Below are positions 1-6,717 of a stretch of DNA of 18,877 nt, in pieces. How positions within the stretch are numbered: the stretch's first letter is position 1; each line of letters begins with the position of its first letter. The notes beneath the pieces are model-generated. The model was not told the origin of the DNA, did no database searches, and was given only the letters and a program-made list of their open reading frames with translations. This DNA is from Deltaproteobacteria bacterium UBA5329. Its GTDB lineage: Bacteria > Desulfobacterota > Syntrophorhabdia > Syntrophorhabdales > Syntrophorhabdaceae. The translations under genes were made by a program, and so were the position numbers. Location: positions 1 to 18,877 of the forward strand of contig DHQV01000039.1 of the NCBI GenBank assembly GCA_002408185.1. Reading direction: 5' to 3'.

Positions 1-500
1 GCGATCTTGTCCATGCCGTACTTATCGATCATGGATTTAAGACCTGCCTCAACCTCGGGCGCCTTCGGCTCTTCGTCCATATCCTCTTCCCGCTCTTCAT
101 AGATCAGGGCGTCGGTAATGCACCACTTGACACACAGGGGCTCTTCTTCGCCTTCGCACATGTCACACTTGAGCGGGAGGCCTGAGTCGGGCTCCTTGAA
201 CGTATTTCTCGACGGGCATGCGGCCCGGCAAAGGGCACATTCGTCGTATTCCTTGCCGTCGATGACGTACTTGTCTCTGCCCATGCACTCTGCCGGGGTG
301 TACTCGCCCGCATAAACGGGAACATAAATGTCCCTGATAGGCTCGCGGATCAACCTGACCCGTGACCGAGCGGGATTATTGCTGCTGTATGGAGGGTTGG
401 CATGAAATGCAGAACATATGACTTCGCATGCCTTGCATCCGTTGCACTTGTCGAGATCGATCTTTATGGTCTTGATTTTCTTTTTCTTTTTCTCTTCCAT
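1..500 (-). CDS. bamC: BamC-like Fe-S electron-transfer subunit (partial, C-terminus outside window)
   Basis: Open from an ATG at 500 to the left edge without a stop (166 codons visible). After a lysine-rich start, the protein has a ferredoxin motif CxxCxxCxxxC (Cys19, 22, 25, 29), then Cys72, 88, 91, 95 and Cys112, 115, 123, 127. These 12 cysteines suffice for three [4Fe-4S] clusters, the number known for BamC, the partner that passes electrons to BamB in class II benzoyl-CoA reductase. It starts 62 bp downstream of bamB on the same strand with an AGGTGAT-type ribosome site, so the two are probably co-transcribed. The protein has no signal peptide and should be cytoplasmic. Related HycB/AOR-associated ferredoxins have similar motifs, so the name rests largely on the adjacent BamB. 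Whether bamDEFGHI follow cannot be seen. Confidence 0.8.
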   Translation of the reverse strand, partial: MEEKKKKKIKTIKIDLDKCNGCKACEVICSAFHANPPYSSNNPARSRVRLIREPIRDIYVPVYAGEYTPAECMGRDKYVIDGKEYDECALCRAACPSRNTFKEPDSGLPLKCDMCEGEEEPLCVKWCITDALIYEEREEDMDEEPKAPEVEAGLKSMIDKYGMDKI

Positions 501-562
501 GTCGGTTATCACCTGTTCGCTTATTGGTTAAGCCGAAACCATTTCGGCCCGAAATATATCAG

Positions 563-2548
563 CTACTCTTCTATATTTATCCCTCTGCTGGCCAGGTCGT
601 CAGCAACATAACCCAAACCGAGTTCTTCGAGTGTTTTCCTGGTAGGAATACCGTCATTGGTCCACCCTTTGAATTTATAGTACGTGTCGAGAAGTTTCTC
701 CTCCAGTTCAGGGAACCTCTTTTTCCAGTGATCTTCGGGCGGTTTCTCGTCTACTCTCCTCAAGCCTCTCCTGACGTTTATGGCCCTGACGAGGTTACGG
801 TTTCTTTTGTACACTTCTATCAGCTTTTCTTCATCAAAATCCATTCCCGTTGCTGCAGAGATGAACTTCGGATAATTATGGATATGGTATGGCGGCTTCA
901 ACGGAAATGATGACAGGCCTGCGCACATGCCAAGGGCGTCATCGCAGAAGTGCATCATTTCCTGCCAATCGACGATATCCGTTGCTATCTCGGGTGTCGG
1001 GTAGTACGGATTTGAAAATTCGCCGCGCATTTCCCAATCCATAACGTATTTCTTGAATTTTTCGTCGGGCACCTGGATCCAATCGCTTATGAATTCCTCT
1101 TTTTCTTCCTTCGTTGCAAACGGCGACTGCGGGAACTGGCCCTCAATCTGGGTTATGTTTGCCTTCTCGCCGGTGCAGTACATAAGAAAGTAGACCGGGT
1201 TGAGCATCCCTAGCTTGAGAGGAAGCTGCTCATGTTTCTTGATATTGTTGTGTGCATATACCTCGGCGCCATTACCGATCCTCTGGGCTGCCCAGTATGT
1301 ACCGTCAGCGAGAATATCACCTATGCCTTCACGGTGGGCAATCCTGTCAAGAAGCCAGTAGAACCGGCCTTCATTATCATCTTTCGGACATGCCGGGTAG
1401 GTATCCGTCCCTTCAAAATCCTTGTCGGTCAGGATGCCGGCTTCATAAAGCTCGACAGCGAAGGCCATGGCCTGGGGTGTCGAAAACCCGTCAACGCCAT
1501 ATTCTGTTGCACGCTGGGCGATCCTAAACGCGAAATCGAGGTCGTCCACATATGCCGCCATTGTGTAGGTAAGCTTGGAAAAACACTTCATCATGTATGT
1601 CGGCATATTCGGAAGCGAGATGGTGGCGCCGCACTTCATCGGGCAGTTGTAACAGCTGATCAGGCGTTTGCGCGCACCGAGCTGCGTCGTTTCCCACCTC
1701 TTCTCTATGTTGTCATTCCAGAAGTCTCTCCTTCGTGTCCGGGCATTTCCCCACATGAAGTTCTCCGTGTGCCATTTCTCATCGGTATGCTTCATTTCCT
1801 GGGGGGAGCCTAGGCCCTGCAGAATGGTCATAACATTGGGAATGGGTCTTTCTTCCCGGTACTTGATGTAAGACAGGACTTCATTGCAAAGCTGATAGAA
1901 TTCCGGTGGTTTTGCCACGTTCACGTCTTTTGTGCCCCGGACGGCTATCGCCTTGATCCCCTTGTCGCCCATAACGGCGCCTACACCGAGCCGACTGGCG
2001 CTGGACCGGCCCTGTTCGATAGATGCCATGAAAACCCTGTTTTCACCGGCAAGACCTATGGCGCATACCTGGGAATCCGGTTCGTTAAGCTCTTTCTTGA
2101 TAAGGTCCTGGGTCTCGACCGCGCCTTTGCCTTTCAGGTGACTGGCGTCCCGGATCTCAACCTTGTCATTGTTGATCCAGATATAGACCAGATTCGGGGA
2201 TTTGCCCGTAAAGATAAGTTTGTCGTATCCGGCAAATTTGAGCTCCGGTGCAAACACACCTCCCATCATTGAATATGCCATGAGCTTGGTCTGCGGCGAA
2301 TACGTCGCCACGATCGTACGATTGGCACCAGGGGCAGGCGTGCTGCACAAAAGACCCGTACTGAATATGAGGATATTCTCGGGAGAAAAAGGGTCAACAT
2401 CAGCCGGAACCCTATCCCATAATATCTTTGCATTCGTACCGAGACCGCCGAGATGAAGTTCCGTATCCTTCGGGTCGGTCTCAACCCTTTCAATACTCCC
2501 GTGGGTCAGATCGATCTCTAAATTGTATCCTGTCTCTCCATACCTCAT
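563..2548 (-). CDS. bamB: BamB-like tungsten-dependent benzoyl-CoA reductase subunit (AOR family)
   Basis: A 661-residue member of the aldehyde:ferredoxin oxidoreductase (AOR) family, which holds a tungsten bis-pyranopterin and one [4Fe-4S] cluster. Cluster cysteines are visible as CYNCPMKC (Cys299, 302, 306) plus Cys542 in DDALGMC. Glu251, His260 and Cys322 (in MMKCF) fall at exactly the positions I recall as the proton-relay and W-ligand residues of Geobacter BamB, and the length (about 650-660) and N-terminal GGLGTNAKILWDRV stretch also match. The expected reaction is two-electron reduction of the aromatic ring of benzoyl-CoA to the dienoyl-CoA, with electrons from BamC, in the cytoplasm. 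The ATG start has a strong GGAGG site. Such organisms often carry several BamB paralogues, including ones acting on cyclohexadienoyl-CoA or naphthoyl-CoA compounds, so the exact substrate is not settled. AOR-type aldehyde oxidation is the less likely alternative. Confidence 0.85.
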   Translation of the reverse strand: MRYGETGYNLEIDLTHGSIERVETDPKDTELHLGGLGTNAKILWDRVPADVDPFSPENILIFSTGLLCSTPAPGANRTIVATYSPQTKLMAYSMMGGVFAPELKFAGYDKLIFTGKSPNLVYIWINNDKVEIRDASHLKGKGAVETQDLIKKELNEPDSQVCAIGLAGENRVFMASIEQGRSSASRLGVGAVMGDKGIKAIAVRGTKDVNVAKPPEFYQLCNEVLSYIKYREERPIPNVMTILQGLGSPQEMKHTDEKWHTENFMWGNARTRRRDFWNDNIEKRWETTQLGARKRLISCYNCPMKCGATISLPNMPTYMMKCFSKLTYTMAAYVDDLDFAFRIAQRATEYGVDGFSTPQAMAFAVELYEAGILTDKDFEGTDTYPACPKDDNEGRFYWLLDRIAHREGIGDILADGTYWAAQRIGNGAEVYAHNNIKKHEQLPLKLGMLNPVYFLMYCTGEKANITQIEGQFPQSPFATKEEKEEFISDWIQVPDEKFKKYVMDWEMRGEFSNPYYPTPEIATDIVDWQEMMHFCDDALGMCAGLSSFPLKPPYHIHNYPKFISAATGMDFDEEKLIEVYKRNRNLVRAINVRRGLRRVDEKPPEDHWKKRFPELEEKLLDTYYKFKGWTNDGIPTRKTLEELGLGYVADDLASRGINIEE

Positions 2549-2610
2549 CTTAACTCCTCCAGAGTGTCTTCACAGCGGGATAAGCTGTGAATAATAGTAC
2601 TTGCTACGTT

Positions 2611-2640
2611 AAAATAACTCTTACCTGATAGCCTTGTCAA
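2611..2640 (-). promoter_or_regulatory. Candidate sigma70 promoter of bamB with palindrome over the -35 box
   Basis: Read on the minus strand, a perfect TTGACA (2640-2635) is followed by an 18-nt spacer and TATTTT (2616-2611), about 62 bp before the bamB ATG. The -35 hexamer lies inside the palindrome GCCTTG-T-CAAGGC (2631-2643), an arrangement suited to a repressor that blocks RNA polymerase. The promoter call is by eye; regulator identity is unknown. Confidence 0.45.
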
Positions 2641-2765
2641 GGCCAATTAATGAAGAAATTCACAAGGATACGAGCAATTGTTAAAGTAAAAAAAGTAATT
2701 GATCTGGTGGATTGGAGTATATTGGAAAGAATTTTTCTTTGATAGATTATATTAGTATAAATTAA

Positions 2766-2786
2766 ATGTTAGAATCATACTAACAT
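2766..2786. repeat. 21-bp inverted repeat (operator-like) in AT-rich spacer
   Basis: The 307-bp spacer 2549-2855 between bamB and the 3' end of the amidohydrolase-GNAT gene is very AT-rich and has no credible ORF. It contains ATGTTAG-N7-CTAACAT, a perfect 7-bp-arm inverted repeat. A second pair TTAGTAT/ATACTAA (2752-2758 and 2777-2783) overlaps it. Size and symmetry fit a dimeric regulator site, possibly for bamB, but the distance to the bamB start (over 200 bp) is large. It could also be chance symmetry in AT-rich DNA. Confidence 0.4.
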
Positions 2787-2855
2787 AAAAAAAATAACCA
2801 TTGGAAAAGCCGTTCATTATGATGAATACTTGGAACTTTCAGAAGTGATGAATAT

Positions 2856-4160
2856 TTATGGGTTTTTTCTTTTACCGAGCACGCACGACGTTTCAATCTG
2901 GAGGTCGGAGATATCCCAATATTTTCGGAGGAGCTCATCCTTGTTTTCCATTAGTTTAAAACCGAACTTTTGGTAAAATTGTATGGCCCACTGAGCGGCT
3001 TTCCAGGTACCGACCAAAACCCAGTCCGTATCGACCTGCTTTTCGATGAGGGAGAATAGTTTCGAACCAATCCCCTTACCCTGCTCGTCTCTCAGAACAT
3101 ATGCATGGCGTACCAGAGTCACGTCATTTATTTTTTCCCTCGCCATAACCCCGAGGAGTTTCAGGTTCCTCCGATATCCATAAAAAGACATTCTTTTCAT
3201 CTCTTTTTCCAGTTCACCCATCGACATATAAGGTTCATGATAACAGTCGCCCGGAATAACATCACGGTAGCGCTTCGATCCGTCATCGATCACCTGGAAT
3301 ATCTCGTCCTTGTCCCTGATCTCGAAAAGCCCTTTATTCCAAAACCCATAGAGATCATAGGCATTACTAAATGCGATCCTGCCAAGTGCTTCCTCGCTTC
3401 CGATCAGGCGGGAAAGCTGGTCGACATTTTTCCGTATGCCGGGAACGCCGGGAAAATCAGTCCCAAAAAGATACTTATGGGTGAACTTCTTCATCGACGG
3501 CCAGTAATTAAGGAGATTGCCGGGCGGAAGGCCTGATATGTCGATATAGACATTTTCAAAGCTTTTTACCAGGAATTCGGCGATCTGATACCAGAATCCC
3601 CGTCCCCCGTGGCACAGGACGATCTTCAGCCCCGGGAAATCATTGACGACATCATCGAATGTGTAGGGGTCCGAATACCGCATTTTGGCACCTTCAAAAA
3701 GGCTTGTGCCCGCGTGGAATAAAACAGGCAGGCCTTGCTCCTGGCATGCGTCGTATATCGGGTAAAGACGCTTATCATTGGCATAAAAGAAACCGTGTAT
3801 GGGATGCAGCTTGAGGGCCCGGGCGCCGAGACCCAGCTGCCGCGCGAACTCGGATGCTGGATCATCGTGAAAGTTCAGGTTGAGATTTGCTATCGGCACA
3901 AGTTCGGGATGAAAGGCGTTGATCTCCAGTGCGCGCTCGATGGGCATGACCCCTGCAGTGAGGGGTGAATATTCGGGGATCAGGATGCCTCCGAATACCC
4001 CTTCGCGCTTGATTACATCGCCGTATTGCTCCGGCAATTGCCTCTCATCGGCATCATATATCATCGGAATATACGGCCCGGTCTGCATCCAGACCTTTTG
4101 GGCCCGCTCGGTCCATTCGAATTTATGGCCAACATGAATATGTGTATCTATTATCCGCAC
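2856..4160 (-). CDS. Amidohydrolase-2 / GNAT acetyltransferase fusion protein
   Basis: The 434-residue protein has two parts. Residues 1-275 form an amidohydrolase_2 (ACMSD-like) TIM barrel: DTHIH metal motif (His7, His9), KLHP (Lys117), LFHAG (His149), CHGG (His184) and GTDFPG (Asp235). These enzymes hydrolyse or decarboxylate aromatic or ring-derived acids using a divalent metal. Residues 280-430 are a GNAT domain: IPGDCYHEPYM segment, acetyl-CoA loop RDEQGKGIGSKL (357-368), and the WAIQFYQKFGF core. Only one reading frame is needed, so the fusion is real in this sequence. The GTG start is forced by an in-frame TGA two codons upstream; the ribosome site is weak. It lies between bamB and a toroid-like gene on the same strand, with a 179-bp leader holding nothing recognisable. 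Substrates of both domains are unknown; a role in aromatic metabolism is inferred from the neighbours only. Confidence 0.75.
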   Translation of the reverse strand: MRIIDTHIHVGHKFEWTERAQKVWMQTGPYIPMIYDADERQLPEQYGDVIKREGVFGGILIPEYSPLTAGVMPIERALEINAFHPELVPIANLNLNFHDDPASEFARQLGLGARALKLHPIHGFFYANDKRLYPIYDACQEQGLPVLFHAGTSLFEGAKMRYSDPYTFDDVVNDFPGLKIVLCHGGRGFWYQIAEFLVKSFENVYIDISGLPPGNLLNYWPSMKKFTHKYLFGTDFPGVPGIRKNVDQLSRLIGSEEALGRIAFSNAYDLYGFWNKGLFEIRDKDEIFQVIDDGSKRYRDVIPGDCYHEPYMSMGELEKEMKRMSFYGYRRNLKLLGVMAREKINDVTLVRHAYVLRDEQGKGIGSKLFSLIEKQVDTDWVLVGTWKAAQWAIQFYQKFGFKLMENKDELLRKYWDISDLQIETSCVLGKRKNP

Positions 4161-4339
4161 AATTCATTGTATCTAAAGACAGCAGGTTGTTCAAGCGCGG
4201 AAATGGCGGGATCAGATACGGAATATTTTTTTGGTCTGTGCGACCCTTAGCATTGGGCAAAGCCTTTCATTGTGGTTACATTTTGAGCGGTCCAAGGCTC
4301 GATATTTTATACAGCCAGACCAGGCAGGTGTCGAGTTCC

Positions 4340-5509
4340 CTAAATTGTCAGGAATCCTTCCGGGGCCAGGCTCGTCGCCAGCATTACAGTATTGATATCC
4401 AGGTGCTCCTTCCATGTATCGGTTTTCCGGTTGCTGGGGTCAAGCCAGAATGCCTCGATCCTGTCCCGTATGGACATAAATTTCCACAAGGTCTTCAGCA
4501 AGATCTGAATGTCCCGGTCATCCTCAAAAATGGCAAGGTTTTCATGGATGAACGCGTCAAGCCCCTCTAGGGCGTGCAGCCCGATCGACAGCCCCAGTTC
4601 CCGAAAAGCAAGCCGGAATCGCGACGGTGTGTAGAGGAAATTTTCCCGGCCCGGGTATTTTAAACCGGGTATCGAGGCATCGAGAATGATCCTCAACATA
4701 TCGGACCCTTCGAGAATTCCCTGCACGAAAAGCTGCGTAACTCTGAATCCATCGCACAAAAGGCTGCCAAGGCCGAGAAGATCATCCGTCTGCCAATCTC
4801 TGGATTCGCATATGTTGACAAGATCGTCGATCTCAGACTGAAGGTCGAGGGAGAGAGACCGCCCTTTGTCGCGGGCAAGAGTCCCCTGAAGTTGTATATA
4901 TGTGATAAGCCCATCGAGCGGATCGTGATGTCCCATCGATCTCACCAATGGGTACGACAGGTTGATGCTCATTTTCCAATACATTCGCTTCGAACGGGAT
5001 CCGGCGTTGTACACAAAAGCCCGATGGGCCGCCTTCGCGAGTTCGACCGCCCATCGGTTATATTTGAGATCCCCGGTTACCGTGCTCACCCGGTTCAGGG
5101 CATGCATCCATTTGGTAAGATAGTGGTAATACTGCCCATCCCTATCCCATTCCCTGTATTCATCGTAAGGGTCATCCGGTCCGCACTCGTTGAGTGATTT
5201 GCCAATCCTCAAGCCGCCGATCGTGGGATGGTCTTCAGCCTCTTTACCCGAGAGGCCGCTCAGCCATCCACGACACTGTGAATCGCTGCGGTGCCAGCCA
5301 AGGACATGATGAACTTCATCGACAAGCAGAAGCGCTAGGTCCCTCCATTTTACGTCATCAAAATACTGATAAAGCCCGAGAAAATTACAGACGGCGTATG
5401 CATCTGTCCAGAGATAACGTTTTGAAAATTGGCCTGCCGGAGAAAGCCCGGTGCGCTCTGCGAAATCATCCATGAATTCCGCTGCAGCAAGGATCCTTTC
5501 CTGGCTCAT
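4340..5509 (-). CDS. Conserved protein of unknown function, probable alpha/alpha-toroid (six-hairpin glycosidase-like) fold
   Basis: About 389 residues, mostly helical and rich in Trp, Tyr and His. Recognisable blocks (numbered from the ATG) are RYLWTDAYAVCNFLGLY (about 31-47), GGLRIGK (about 98-104), EWDRDGQYYHYLTKWMHAL (about 120-138) and SMGHHDPLDGL (about 191-201). The spaced helix-turn blocks and acidic/aromatic motifs resemble six-hairpin glycosidase or related toroid proteins, but I cannot assign a family or catalytic residue with certainty. The ATG at 5509 directly follows GGGTGATC, a good match to the extended Shine-Dalgarno. A GTG at 5515 is possible but has no ribosome site. There is no signal peptide or membrane segment, so it is likely cytoplasmic. 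It sits upstream of the amidohydrolase-GNAT gene on the same strand and is divergent from the broken protease gene. Confidence 0.7.
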   Translation of the reverse strand: MSQERILAAAEFMDDFAERTGLSPAGQFSKRYLWTDAYAVCNFLGLYQYFDDVKWRDLALLLVDEVHHVLGWHRSDSQCRGWLSGLSGKEAEDHPTIGGLRIGKSLNECGPDDPYDEYREWDRDGQYYHYLTKWMHALNRVSTVTGDLKYNRWAVELAKAAHRAFVYNAGSRSKRMYWKMSINLSYPLVRSMGHHDPLDGLITYIQLQGTLARDKGRSLSLDLQSEIDDLVNICESRDWQTDDLLGLGSLLCDGFRVTQLFVQGILEGSDMLRIILDASIPGLKYPGRENFLYTPSRFRLAFRELGLSIGLHALEGLDAFIHENLAIFEDDRDIQILLKTLWKFMSIRDRIEAFWLDPSNRKTDTWKEHLDINTVMLATSLAPEGFLTI

Positions 5510-5543
5510 GATCACCCATTATCAAATTCGTTGCAGTGCCGGT

Positions 5544-5558
5544 CCGTGCCGGGCACGG
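5544..5558. repeat. GC-rich perfect inverted repeat between divergent genes
   Basis: CCGTGCC-G-GGCACGG, a 15-bp perfect palindrome with 7-bp arms, lies 35 bp upstream of the toroid-like gene start and about 195 bp upstream of the protease start. No T-run follows on either strand, so it is not a terminator. It could be an operator or a leader hairpin. The rest of 5510-5753 shows no gene. Confidence 0.35.
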
Positions 5559-5753
5559 CAGGAACCCTTACAACAATGAATATACATTGTACCCCCGACA
5601 TATTCAAGCGGGGCGTTTGTCCATGGCTATTGTATTGCCCACTGATTTTCCTAGTAAAAACATATACGGTCAACGGGCCCATGGTTTGCTAGCATCATCT
5701 CTGAAAGACAAGCGCCAAGGCTTTATCGATATGAACAAAGGAGATATTCAGCG

Positions 5754-6666
5754 ATGGAACGGAAGATTGACGATTATTCAATGGGGTGGCTGCCGGATTA
5801 TCCGGATCTCAAGGATTTTTCATCAGACCAGGACACAATACCGAGGAAACTTCTTGTGCCCGGCCAGACACGATCGGTCAGGGTGATGCTACAGCATACC
5901 GGCATGTCAAACACAAAGCGATCAGACCTTCCAGATTCGACCGATCTGAGAGAATGGTGTTCTCCTGTAGAAGACCAGGGCAATATCGGTTCTTGCACGG
6001 CGCATGCGGGTGTTGCCATCATGGAATATTTCGAAAGAAGGGCATTCGGGAATCATCTCGATGCGTCAAGGCTCTTTCTATGCAAAACGACACGAACTTA
6101 TCGCGCTACACAGGGCAGGTGCATTCATTCGCTCTGCGATGGGCACCCTGGCGCTTTTTGGTGTGCCCCCGAAGAGTACTGGCCATACAACACGGCCGAT
6201 CTTGACAAAGAGCCTCCCGGTTTTTGTTACGCACTTGCCCGGAATTATCAGGCGATAAGCTACTACCGGCTGGATACGCCGGGTACTGCAAAGGATGCCC
6301 TGCTTGCCGCCATCAAGAAGAGTCTTACGGCAGGTATTCCTGCAATGTTCGGTTTTACCGTTTACAGTTCGTATAAGCAATCGGCCAAAACGGGAAAGAT
6401 ACCCCTCCCCACTCCAGGCGAAAAGACTATCAGCGGGCATGCCATCGTGGCTGTAGGATACGATGATTCGATCACTATCAGGAATACCGACGCGGGCGCG
6501 GGAGAAACGAAGGGTACCCTGCTCATCAGAAATTCATGGGGTACAGGATGGGGGGATGGACGGCTACGGGTGGCCGCCCTATGAATACGTACTGCAAGGA
6601 CTGGCCGTCGACTGGTGGTCGCTCTTGAAATGCGAATGGATCGATACCGGTGTGTTCAGGCTTTGA
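5754..6666 (+). pseudogene. Papain-family (C1) cysteine peptidase gene broken by multiple frameshifts
   Basis: The first frame (5754-6584) encodes a C1A-type protease: the catalytic Cys81 in QGNIGSC with Gln75 of the oxyanion hole, His229 in SGHAIVAVGYDD, and Asn260 in RNSWGTGWGD. The N-terminus has MGWLPDYPD and ERRAFG blocks typical of the anaerobe/archaeal branch. ATG 5754 follows AAAGGAG at about 10 nt. Between about 6093 and 6170 the expected family sequence moves to the other two frames (NLSRYTG, then GAFIRSAMGTLALFGVPP) before returning, which fits three single-base losses, one in a C5 run at 6166-6170. A fourth event, one extra G in the G6 run 6550-6555, truncates the protein; removing it restores the expected C-terminus (YGWPPYEYVLQGLAVDWWSLL) to a TGA at 6666. 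Either a decaying gene or sequence errors. No clear signal peptide. Confidence 0.75.
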
Positions 6667-6717
6667 TCGGTCCGGACAACGGGAAATTCTTTCGATCGGA
6701 CCCGGGTAAAACATCTT

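Noticed and set aside
1232..1813. 193-codon plus-strand ORF inside bamB
   Set aside because: It is antisense to a gene with clear family motifs, lacks a ribosome site and shows no recognisable protein; a shadow of bamB codon bias.
2790..2855. Possible terminator after the amidohydrolase-GNAT gene (minus-strand T8 run)
   Set aside because: The T-run is real, but the sequence before it forms only about three contiguous base pairs, too weak for an intrinsic terminator.
6667..6717. GGTCCG/CGGACC repeat between convergent protease and DUF885 genes
   Set aside because: The arms are 6 bp with a loop over 20 nt and no T-run, so not a convincing bidirectional terminator.
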